Origin: a virus
Length of the DNA: 34,200 nt
Strand: one strand, 5' to 3'
IMG/VR virus record: IMGVR_UViG_3300036832_001210
Location: 1 to 34,200 of that record
Position numbers and translations under genes: made by a program
The notes under the pieces: model-generated
What the model saw: the letters and a program-made list of their open reading frames with translations, nothing else
Databases searched by the model: none
What the model was told of the DNA's origin: nothing
Shown: one piece after another, positions 13,581 through 19,480 of the stretch
Numbering within the stretch: the stretch's first letter is position 1
Layout: every line of letters starts with the position of its first letter

Positions 13581-13840
13581 TTAGCGGCGGTCGGGAGGAC
13601 TAGTCCCGGCCGCCGCTTTTGCGGGTGTTGTTTCCGACCGCCGACACCGCCCGCTGGTCGACGTCGCAGCCTGACGCTCTCGCTCGATAGCGGCGCCACC
13701 CCTGCGCTGGGCTAGCCCCGAATCATTAAAAAGCCTCGACGCAAACACTCTCATGCCGCATGTGTCACAGTAAAGAGGCCGCGTGCCATGATTAATATTT
13801 TCGGAAAGAGTGTGGCATTTAGGCCAGTGTGAATGCTCAT
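13581..13840 (-). pseudogene. Possible frameshifted zinc-ribbon gene
   Basis: The ATG at 13838-13840 follows AGAGCATCAC, the phage's standard leader, but its own frame gives only 29 codons (MSIHTGLNATLFPKILIM...). In the neighbouring frame, the same DNA reads HSHWPKCHTLSENINHGTRP followed by LYCDTCGMRVFASRL, a plausible H/C-x-C ... C-x2-C zinc ribbon that runs to a stop at 13581. The ribbon frame has no start codon between promoter and motif. A one-base shift just after codon 4 would join leader and ribbon. It may be a pseudogene, a sequencing error, or recoding. Confidence 0.35.
13583..13617 (+). terminator. Strong hairpin with T-run on the plus strand
   Basis: A 14-bp stem (13583-13596 pairing with 13604-13617, one wobble) has a 7-nt loop and is followed by TTT on the plus strand. 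It looks like an intrinsic terminator facing rightward, opposite to the genes here. On the leftward transcript it is simply a very stable hairpin in the leader of the 270-aa gene. Confidence 0.45.
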
Positions 13841-13857
13841 GTGATGCTCTGATTCGT

Positions 13858-13898
13858 TTGTAGCCGTGGTCACGATATCGTGTCAATAGAAAGTTGAC
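13858..13898 (-). promoter_or_regulatory. Promoter with overlapping operator (copy D)
   Basis: Dyad GTCAAT-AGAAA-GTTGAC at 13882-13898 (one mismatch). Leftward -35 TTGACA (13881-13886), 17 bp, -10 CTACAA (13858-13863). There is no CGAGCC hairpin here; the leader AGAGCATCAC-ATG begins about 8 nt after the -10. Confidence 0.55.
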
Positions 13899-13930
13899 CC
13901 TCCCGGTGGCGAGACCGGAAGGGTCGAAGG

Positions 13931-14062
13931 TCAGTAACAGTAGGTATTGCAGACACGCTGACTGCCGTAGGTGTTACAGGTCGTATTGCAGTATCCGGCC
14001 TTGGCCGGAATCGCTGTGGCCAACAGCGACAGCGCAGCGATCGCGAAAATAAACGCCTTCAT
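13931..14062 (-). CDS. Exported cysteine-rich micropeptide (43 aa)
   Basis: A 43-aa protein with signal peptide MKAFIFAIAALSLLATAIPAKA and a mature peptide of about 21 residues, GYCNTTCNTYGSQRVCNTYC plus Y. It has four cysteines arranged as two C-N-T-x-C units, suggesting two disulfides once in the periplasm. GGAGG lies upstream (GGAGGAACAG-ATG). Its leader carries GNRA-hairpin copy 2. Too short for the usual gene finders, but signal peptide, ribosome-binding site and cysteine symmetry argue for a real product. Function unknown; envelope-active toxin-like or exclusion peptides are possibilities. Confidence 0.6.
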   Translation of the reverse strand: MKAFIFAIAALSLLATAIPAKAGYCNTTCNTYGSQRVCNTYCY

Positions 14063-14086
14063 CTGTTCCTCCATGGGGACCATCCC

Positions 14087-14127
14087 CACTACCTTGTGCC
14101 CGGTAGGGTTTCCCCGCCGGGCACAAG
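14087..14127 (-). ncRNA. GNRA-hairpin leader element, copy 2
   Basis: On the transcript: stem CTTGTGCCCGG / CCGGGCACAAG (11 bp, 14117-14127 with 14093-14103), an unpaired C, inner stem GGG/CCC, GAAA tetraloop and a TA bulge. The 3' tail GTAGTGG keeps part of the tail of the other copies (AGGYAGTRG). It lies between the DUF932-like stop and the start of the Cys-rich micropeptide; the stem is longer than in copies 1, 3 and 4. Confidence 0.65.
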
Positions 14128-14142
14128 GGCTATTGTGGAGGC

Positions 14143-15225
14143 TCAGGCGGCTTCTGCCAAACGCTTCCAGCCATCCTTGGGCAGCTCGATCACCTGTGCA
14201 CCGATGCGCTCCAGCTCGGTGGCTCGGTCATAGTCCTCGACGTCCTGAGACAGCCGGGTGACGGCGTTATAGAGACCGAACCGGTTCAGGTCGCCACCCT
14301 CGATCAGGTGCTTCAGCACGCCTTTGCCTTCGCCATCGGTGAGGCCCAGCTTCTTGGTCGACAGCGAGACGAACTTGACGACGTCATCCGCCTCGATCTT
14401 GTCCTGCTGAGTGCCTTCGATCTTGTCGACCAGCGCATCGAACTTGGCGCGCTCGAATGCGCCACGAACGACGTCCCTGACGGTCGACCAGAGCGCGGCA
14501 TTGTTCAGCCGCTTGCTCTTGTCCGAGAGCAGCGCATAGAGCTCACCTTCGGCAATCGACTGCCGGCCGCCGACGTGGGTGCGACGCAACGAGCGCTCGG
14601 CGAACGAGGCAAGGTTCGAGCACCAGCTGTCGTAGACGCCACCTTCGATGGCCAGCCTGCCCATGCCCACTTCGCTGTTAGAGATGGTGATGGCGGGGCT
14701 GGTGACGCGGACGATCGTGTGACCTCCATCGCCAAACCGGGCACCGGTTTTCGCCAGCTTACGGCTGACCTTCTTGTCCACGGCCTTAATGTAGAGCCTG
14801 CGCTCCGTGATCTCGCTCGACATGATGTCGAGACCAAGGTCCAGCAGCACGGGAAGAACAGCCTCAGCCAAGTCCTCGTTCTCCATGTCCGGATTGAACT
14901 TGTCCGACAGGAAGGCACGAGCGTTGCCGTCGAGCGTCCGTACCATGCGCGGAGCAGGGTACTTGCGGAACCACTCGTTGACATTGTTGGCGAGCAGAGC
15001 CGGAACTTCCTTGAGCATCCGGTCATAGTACTGTTTGGGTATTTCGGTGTGAACGGCAATCTGGCTATGAGCGATGCCATTGACGCCGAACGAGTGATCA
15101 CCGATGTCAAGCTTAAGCCCATCGGTGAGGGTGAGGTTCTTGGTTGATGCCACAAGGTCTTGCTTCGCGTTGGCACGACGCTCGATCTCGGCGGCGAGTT
15201 CGGTGAGGGTCTTTCCGGCCTTCAT
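14143..15225 (-). CDS. DUF932-like phage protein (360 aa)
   Basis: Start at MKAGKTLTELAAEIERRANA (ATG 15223-15225) after GGGAGCATCACTAC. The features FGVNGIAHSQIAVHTEIPK, YYDRMLKEVPALLANNVNEW, RMVRTLDGNARAFLSDKFNP and the repeated late motif GGVYDSWCSNLASFAE match the DUF932/phage-plasmid-like family (usually 300-400 aa). Its members occur next to replication and recombination genes. The exact activity is unknown; DNA-related functions have been proposed from context. Two tandem GNRA-hairpin elements and a CGAGAC hairpin lie in its 340-nt leader, the most elaborate leader in the window, which suggests tightly controlled expression. Confidence 0.8.
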   Translation of the reverse strand: MKAGKTLTELAAEIERRANAKQDLVASTKNLTLTDGLKLDIGDHSFGVNGIAHSQIAVHTEIPKQYYDRMLKEVPALLANNVNEWFRKYPAPRMVRTLDGNARAFLSDKFNPDMENEDLAEAVLPVLLDLGLDIMSSEITERRLYIKAVDKKVSRKLAKTGARFGDGGHTIVRVTSPAITISNSEVGMGRLAIEGGVYDSWCSNLASFAERSLRRTHVGGRQSIAEGELYALLSDKSKRLNNAALWSTVRDVVRGAFERAKFDALVDKIEGTQQDKIEADDVVKFVSLSTKKLGLTDGEGKGVLKHLIEGGDLNRFGLYNAVTRLSQDVEDYDRATELERIGAQVIELPKDGWKRLAEAA

Positions 15226-15251
15226 GTAGTGATGCTCCCTTAGGGGTTGGT

Positions 15252-15268
15252 CGAGACCCAATGTCTCG
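15252..15268 (-). promoter_or_regulatory. mRNA hairpin (copy D, covarying stem)
   Basis: CGAGAC-ATTGG-GTCTCG on the transcript. Compared with the CGAGCC/GGCTCG copies, the fifth base pair has changed on both sides (C-G to A-T), keeping the pairing and the loop. It sits 27 nt upstream of the DUF932-like ATG and directly after GNRA copy 4. Confidence 0.7.
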
Positions 15269-15270
15269 GC

Positions 15271-15312
15271 CTTCTATTGCCTCAAGGCCGGTGAGGGTTG
15301 CCCCTGCCGGCC
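15271..15312 (-). ncRNA. GNRA-hairpin leader element, copy 4
   Basis: On the transcript: outer stem GGCCGG / CCGGCC (15307-15312 with 15286-15291), CA on the 5' side, inner stem GGG/CCC, GCAA tetraloop, TCA bulge, then tail TTGAGGCAATAGAAG. The outer stem differs from the others by a compensatory C-G to G-C change. Confidence 0.7.
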
Positions 15313-15466
15313 GTGAGGTCTGCGATCTATGCTGCAACAGTGGTCGTAACGGCCCGCAGAGGCCTGCCACACTACGTTCTCGCTTATCCCTAGCGTCGGG
15401 GTACTCCCGATATTTCTCAGCGATACGCGCGCCTTTTGGGCCAGAATCTTACGCCGCATAGATGGT

Positions 15467-15508
15467 CTTCTACTGCCTCAAGCCCGGTAGCTGTTTCCAG
15501 CGCCGGGC
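15467..15508 (-). ncRNA. GNRA-hairpin leader element, copy 3
   Basis: On the transcript: outer stem GCCCGG / CCGGGC (15503-15508 with 15482-15487), unpaired G/C position, inner stem GCTG/CAGC, GAAA tetraloop, TA bulge, tail TTGAGGCAGTAGAAG. The tail differs from copy 4 at one base. It stands about 155 nt upstream of copy 4 in the same leader. Confidence 0.7.
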
Positions 15509-15566
15509 GTAAGGTGGGATTATTTCCTCAGTCTTCGTGGGCTCCTCGCCCCTGAGTAACTCATCC

Positions 15567-15764
15567 TCAGCAGAACGTCTCGATGCGCTCTGCATTCTTG
15601 GCGATAAAGACGTGGGCCTGCTCCACAGTCTCGAACTTCACTGCCACTTTGTGAGTGGTCTCACGGATGACACCACTCGCTTGCACCTGCTGACGCACCC
15701 GCACGATGCGGAAAGGCCAGCGGCTCTTAGGATTGGTGCGTCGGACGATGTGCTTGACAGTCAT
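15567..15764 (-). CDS. Small beta-rich protein (65 aa)
   Basis: Start at MTVKHIVRRTNPKSRWPFRI (ATG 15762-15764), behind GGGAGGATTGC. The sequence alternates strands (RVRQQVQASGV, HKVAVKFETVEQAHVFIAK) and ends with a helix, ERIETFC; the layout is that of a small single-domain phage protein. Downstream is the DUF932-like leader, upstream a long structured leader with a CGAGCC hairpin. No family recognised. Confidence 0.6.
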   Translation of the reverse strand: MTVKHIVRRTNPKSRWPFRIVRVRQQVQASGVIRETTHKVAVKFETVEQAHVFIAKNAERIETFC

Positions 15765-16027
15765 GCAATCCTCCCAGTTGATCGAGCCCCGATGGCTCGA
15801 CATCAGTAGAATGGGGCGGCCTCAAACACCTGCGGCTTCTGGTCCGGTTGCCCGGTAGCTGGACCGCAGGCGGGTAGGATGTTATCGCCCCGCTTAACCC
15901 TATCGTAGTCGGCGGCTGGAAAGCGAGAGTTCGAAACCGGCTATCTCAGTGGCTGCGCGGGTTGCTGTAGAAGCAGTGGCCGTCTCACCTATTCTGCGCT
16001 CTGGTATCTCGCCTTCCAACGACCGGG
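15765..16027 (-). promoter_or_regulatory. 263-nt leader with several hairpins upstream of the 65-aa gene
   Basis: Between promoter E and the ATG at 15764 lies an unusually long leader. It includes a hairpin with stem CCTGCGG/CCGCAGG and inner GGTCC/GGACC (15829-15870) followed by TTTGAGGC, which looks like a diverged fifth relative of the GNRA element. Near its 3' end is a CGAGCC-ATCGG-GGCTCG hairpin (15783-15799). No convincing gene is inside. Confidence 0.5.
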
Positions 16028-16068
16028 TTTATCTCATAACCCGGCCGCCGTGTCAACAGGGTGTTGAC
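16028..16068 (-). promoter_or_regulatory. Promoter with overlapping operator (copy E)
   Basis: Dyad GTCAAC-AGGGT-GTTGAC at 16052-16068. Leftward -35 TTGACA (16051-16056), 17 bp, -10 GATAAA (16028-16033), with TATGA just before the -10 as in copies A and B. The -10 region also lies in a 7-bp inverted repeat (CCGGGTT / AACCCGG). Confidence 0.65.
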
Positions 16069-16440
16069 CTAGGCAATCTCTTTCTCAGATGCCTGTGGAA
16101 AAAAGTGTGACGCTTCCGGTGCGTCCTTTTTGTTCCACTGGTCGAACCTTTCGTTGCCATCCGGACAGAGCTCATCCAGCTTGGCATGGATTTCCTTCGT
16201 GCCATCGTCGGCCCGGAGCGTGTGTACCGGCACCCATTTGTTATCGCAGACCGGTAAGCCGCTATCGGTAAGCCACCCGCGATAGTGCCAGATCGGATGC
16301 TCCTCGATCTTGCATCTCTTGCGTGGCGCCGGTTTCGCGTAATGCCACTTGATCGACCCCCTGCCGGTCTCAATCCAGACCGGGATGAGACGCGCATCGC
16401 AGAGGGTGACTTCCAGACCGAACCGTGTATAGATAGCCAT
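16069..16440 (-). CDS. Hypothetical protein (123 aa)
   Basis: Start MAIYTRFGLEVTLCDARLIP at 16438-16440 behind AAAGGAAGTAGCA. The product is strand-rich and Trp-rich (IPVWIETGRGSIKWHY, HPIWHYRGWLTDSGLP, NKWVPVHTL), ending with a charged helix. This looks like a small beta domain that may recognise a ligand or nucleic acid. Its stop abuts operator E. No family recognised. Confidence 0.6.
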   Translation of the reverse strand: MAIYTRFGLEVTLCDARLIPVWIETGRGSIKWHYAKPAPRKRCKIEEHPIWHYRGWLTDSGLPVCDNKWVPVHTLRADDGTKEIHAKLDELCPDGNERFDQWNKKDAPEASHFFPQASEKEIA

Positions 16441-16469
16441 TGCTACTTCCTTTCGTTTTGGGTGAGACT

Positions 16470-16499
16470 GGCCCCGGGCAGTTGCTGCTGTCCGGGGCC
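16470..16499 (+). terminator. Hairpin with downstream T-rich run on the plus strand
   Basis: Stem GGCCCCGG / CCGGGGCC with an inner GCAG/CTGC pairing, followed on the plus strand by GTTTGTTTTATT. It faces opposite to the genes. On the leftward transcript it is a leader hairpin between the 57-aa and 123-aa genes. Confidence 0.4.
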
Positions 16500-16506
16500 G
16501 TTTGTT

Positions 16507-16680
16507 TTATTCGACGACGGTTAGTTTCTGGTTGTCACCACACCAATCGCATCCTCGGTCGGTGCAGCGCCGATAGCCAAACCTCATTCTGTCCTTGAGG
16601 TCAGTCTGGCTATGACAAACCAGCTCGTGGACATCACCCTCGTTCCAGACGTGGAACGCTGGCGCTTCCTTCGTGTACAT
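16507..16680 (-). CDS. Small zinc-binding-like protein (57 aa)
   Basis: A 57-aa protein, MYTKEAPAFHVWNEGDVHEL, then VCHSQTDLKDRMRFGYRRC and TDRGCDWCGDNQ, with cysteines at C22, C41, C46 and C49 in a pattern that could bind zinc. AGAGGTGAACAG precedes the ATG. It is the only gene downstream of promoter F on this side. No family recognised. Confidence 0.55.
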   Translation of the reverse strand: MYTKEAPAFHVWNEGDVHELVCHSQTDLKDRMRFGYRRCTDRGCDWCGDNQKLTVVE

Positions 16681-16739
16681 CTGTTCACCTCTTCAAACAG
16701 CCCGCCGCACACCATGCGCGACGTGGGGAGCAGTATAAC

Positions 16740-16928
16740 ATAGTGGCTTTTCTGATTTTCCGGTTTTGACCACTTATCCCCATGTGCGGTCGCTGCGGCA
16801 CAGGCGTTTCTTTCATTTTAAAAAAGTGTTAGGACTGGAAAACAAGGGGTCAACGATGCATTGACTCAACACATCACACTCGAGAAACTCAACATCGACG
16901 CTGTGGATAACTATTTTGAGCCTATGTT
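16740..16928. other. Candidate replication origin region
   Basis: A perfect DnaA box in reverse orientation (TGTGGATAA, 16902-16910), a one-mismatch box TTATCCCCA (16774-16782) and an A/T-rich stretch around 16811-16826 lie between the helicase-side genes and the 57-aa gene. Operator F is inside. A second perfect box TTATCCACA occurs at 20877-20885, at the other end of the helicase-primase block. Origin function is inferred. Confidence 0.35.
16825..16865 (-). promoter_or_regulatory. Promoter with overlapping operator (copy F)
   Basis: Dyad GTCAAC-GATGC-ATTGAC at 16849-16865 (one mismatch). Leftward -35 TTGACC (16848-16853), 17 bp, -10 AACACT (16825-16830). It would transcribe the 57-aa gene and those beyond. 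There is no CGAGCC hairpin after it. Confidence 0.5.
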
Positions 16929-18011
16929 TTAAGGGACTCGATGCCCGACTTCATAGTCATGGGTGACGAACCCGAGGCTGGTATCGCCGCGCTGATGCTC
17001 GGCTATCCATAGTTGCCGACCACGGCAATTGATGCAGCACATCTCTTCATCGTACACATGCTCACACAGCACCGACAGTGGATGTCGCCAATCATTGCGC
17101 CAATGCCCGCGCACCTGATGCGCGCGTCGTCGCAACAACACTGCACTTTTGGCAATAAGCCTGCGAAACTGCGTTTCAGGCACCGTCAGATGCACTATCG
17201 AATGCTTGAGAAATTTTTTGTAGTTGCCGCGTGCCATGTAGCCGCGGCTCGGCTCAACAGTCGTGATCTTCACCGGCAGATCATTGATGGTGGCGAGCAG
17301 CGCCCACAAGTCCCTGATCGGCATGCGTGGTAAGAGAACTGGATAATTGTCTGGATTGTGTTTTGTGGCACCGACCATCCATCTAAGCATGTCATCCGAT
17401 GTTTCCCAACTGAATGTGCTTGTCCAACCAAGCTGAGATGACTCATAACCTTCCATCTGAGCCATCCACTCGGCACCCATAATACGATCACCAGCCTGCA
17501 GCACCTGATACATCTCCCACATCAATGGTGAATCGTCGGAGCACCATTGAATGCTGAGTGGATGCGTAAAGGCGTTGCCATGCAGCTTTGAACTTGTCCT
17601 GATCTCGGTCGCCTTGAATGCCGTCTCGACCTTTTCATGCTGTTCAATCAACCAGCCATATCGGAGGGGCTCCTTGCCGTTGATATCGGCAATCTTCAAT
17701 GACCCAATTTCTTTCGATCGCACAAAATACCCGGAGGCAAACTCGAACTCAATCCACGTCAGTTTGTGTGGCAGCCGCGCCATCCGCCGCGCGTTTTCCA
17801 GCATGATCGATTGCTTTTTTCGATTGCCACGCCAGAAAGTGATCGATAGATCGGCGAGATACTTGCTCATCGGCACATCGAGCACAAACTTTCTGGCATA
17901 CGCGATTCGTTCCAAGAACCGGCAAATTTCCGGCTTCTGTCGATAAGGACTGGCTTTGTCTAGCGCAGTCATAAGCACAGCATCAGCTAAAGTCGGAGGA
18001 TTTTTCTTCAT
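16929..18011 (-). CDS. Hypothetical phage protein, large (360 aa)
   Basis: Start at MKKNPPTLADAVLMTALDKA (ATG 18009-18011), overlapping the stop of the helicase gene (ATGA), so the two are translationally linked. A mostly alpha-helical N-terminal half (PYRQKPEICRFLERIAYARK, TWIEFEFASGYFVRSKE) is followed by a Trp/Met-rich centre (LMWEMYQVLQAGDRIMGAEW). The C-terminal part has CCINCRGRQLWI, possibly a metal knuckle, near the end. It sits at the end of the helicase-primase unit. I recall homologue-like proteins in alphaproteobacterial phages only as 'hypothetical'. A role in replication is inferred from its coupling to the helicase. Confidence 0.6.
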   Translation of the reverse strand: MKKNPPTLADAVLMTALDKASPYRQKPEICRFLERIAYARKFVLDVPMSKYLADLSITFWRGNRKKQSIMLENARRMARLPHKLTWIEFEFASGYFVRSKEIGSLKIADINGKEPLRYGWLIEQHEKVETAFKATEIRTSSKLHGNAFTHPLSIQWCSDDSPLMWEMYQVLQAGDRIMGAEWMAQMEGYESSQLGWTSTFSWETSDDMLRWMVGATKHNPDNYPVLLPRMPIRDLWALLATINDLPVKITTVEPSRGYMARGNYKKFLKHSIVHLTVPETQFRRLIAKSAVLLRRRAHQVRGHWRNDWRHPLSVLCEHVYDEEMCCINCRGRQLWIAEHQRGDTSLGFVTHDYEVGHRVP

Positions 18012-19480
18012 GGCGCAAACCGCTGCTTCGACCTCGCCCACGCTATCTGTCCGCGCTTAATCCAGTTCGCTGTCGTTGTGGATATCTCCTCCGCAGCTGC
18101 TATCCGATCGACCGACCCCCATGCTGGCCAGCGCTTATATTTTTCCCGATACTGCGCCAGCACCCACTTGGTGGTTTTGCCGTGCAGCTGGGCATACGCC
18201 TTGAGCTCGGCGAGAAACACCGCCGGATTTATCTCATCCTTGGCCTTGCGCTTGCGTTCCAATTCCTGCAGCTCTCCCGCGGTCGGCTCGATCTTGTTGT
18301 GCGCCACCGCCACGAATGAGCATACCGGGCATTTTGCCATCCCGGGTGCTTTCATGAAATGACAGCTCGGGCATTCCTTTGGCAGCCGAATCCTGTCCGT
18401 CGCCGTGTGCGTCTTGTCATCACCATTCGCCAGCGTGGTATGATGGACGTCGATGTCGGTCACAAACCCCAGACGCAAGTGATTGTCCGAATGATCGAGG
18501 ACGAGACAGTGGTCCTTGCCCGGCGCCGTGCGCAAACCTCTGCCGACGATCTGCACAAACAGGATTTCCGACTTGGTCGGCCGGCACATGCTGATGCAGC
18601 GCACATCCCAGTCGATACCAGTCGTCAGTGTGCCAATATTTACCACCACCTCGATCGAGCCATCATGGAAGCCTCGCTTGATTGCGCTGCGGTCGATCGA
18701 AGTTGTGTAGGCGTCCTGATAAGCGACTTTGACGCCGCGCTCGCGGTAGCTATGTTCCAGATGCTTGCCATGCGCACGATCGACCGCGAAGCATAACGTA
18801 GGACGGCCACGACCATGCTCCAACCATGTCTCGACTGCATCTGCCACCAACGTCTTGTTCTGCATACGCTCCGACAGCTCATCGACCACATAGTCGCCCT
18901 GCGAGGTCTTAACACCTTCCAGATCAGGATGTGATGGGGCAAACACCTTGAAGTCAGACAATAGGCCCCGATCGATCAGCTCCTGCGTTGTCGAGGCCTG
19001 TATCAGCTTGCGGAAATAATTGCCGAGCCCGCGGCGCCATGGCGTTGCCGATAGCCCGATGATCGGCTTCGTGGCCCACTCTGGCGAACGCATCCACTTT
19101 CCATAGAAGTCAAACCACTTGTGAACCTCGTCGATGATCACGACATCGGCCTCCGGCATATCCCGCTTTTGGAGCGTCTGCACCGACGCCACCTGCACCG
19201 GCATGCAGCCATCGGTCTGCCGATGATTCGCCTGCATCACCCCGACATCGGTGATACCCTGACCAGCAAACATCTCTACTGTCTGATCGACCAGAGAGAT
19301 AGCAGGCACCGTGAATAGCACCTTCTTGCCCTTGCGGCGGGCACTGGCGACGACTTCCGCGGCCAGCACTGTCTTGCCGAAACCAGTCGGCGCCTGCATC
19401 ACGATGTGCCAGAGCCCCCCCAGCATAGCTTCCCGCATCGTATTAATAGCTTCACTCTGGTCGGGTCTCAGCGCTCGCAT
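18008..19480 (-). CDS. SF2 DEAD/DEAH-type helicase (490 aa)
   Basis: Start at MRALRPDQSEAIN (ATG 19478-19480), 6 nt after GGGAGGAAAGTG. Motifs in order: Q-like RPDQ; Walker A APTGFGKT (30-37); motif Ia; DEVH (117-120); SATPW; then VVVNIGTLTTGIDW (motif V) and QIVGRGLR (motif VI) around residue 310. A Zn knuckle CPSCHFMKAPGMAKCPVC follows in the C-terminal third, then a basic tail. This is the layout of phage SF2 helicases that unwind DNA during replication or recombination. The C-terminus RIAAAEEISTTTANWIKRG looks like a short HTH, which may add DNA binding. It overlaps the primase stop. Confidence 0.85.
   Translation of the reverse strand: MRALRPDQSEAINTMREAMLGGLWHIVMQAPTGFGKTVLAAEVVASARRKGKKVLFTVPAISLVDQTVEMFAGQGITDVGVMQANHRQTDGCMPVQVASVQTLQKRDMPEADVVIIDEVHKWFDFYGKWMRSPEWATKPIIGLSATPWRRGLGNYFRKLIQASTTQELIDRGLLSDFKVFAPSHPDLEGVKTSQGDYVVDELSERMQNKTLVADAVETWLEHGRGRPTLCFAVDRAHGKHLEHSYRERGVKVAYQDAYTTSIDRSAIKRGFHDGSIEVVVNIGTLTTGIDWDVRCISMCRPTKSEILFVQIVGRGLRTAPGKDHCLVLDHSDNHLRLGFVTDIDVHHTTLANGDDKTHTATDRIRLPKECPSCHFMKAPGMAKCPVCSFVAVAHNKIEPTAGELQELERKRKAKDEINPAVFLAELKAYAQLHGKTTKWVLAQYREKYKRWPAWGSVDRIAAAEEISTTTANWIKRGQIAWARSKQRFAP

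Larger units (their letters stand above)
13547..13930. other. Non-coding / regulatory gap of 384 bp
   Basis: Holds a 14-bp stem hairpin (13583-13617), a short frame behind the phage's standard leader with an out-of-frame zinc-ribbon reading (13581-13840), and an operator-promoter (13858-13898). No complete gene is convincing here. Confidence 0.5.
15226..15566. other. 341-bp structured leader between two genes
   Basis: Reading leftward it contains GNRA-hairpin copy 3, about 150 nt without clear features (a 61-codon frame there is not convincing), GNRA-hairpin copy 4, a CGAGAC hairpin and the ribosome-binding site of the DUF932-like gene. I see no promoter of the dyad type inside it. Confidence 0.5.

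Noticed and set aside
14308-15147. A long 279-codon rightward frame opposite the DUF932-like gene.
   Set aside because: It mirrors the codon structure of a recognised leftward gene; no ribosome-binding site or protein-like motif.
15274-15459. A 61-codon leftward frame filling the space between RNA-element copies 3 and 4.
   Set aside because: No ribosome-binding site, unconvincing composition, and its end is read through the hairpin and stops in its tail; better explained as structured leader.
15900-15990. A GTTCGAAACC stretch suggesting a tRNA T-arm.
   Set aside because: Flanking bases cannot form a T-stem, and no acceptor, D or anticodon arms can be fitted on either strand.
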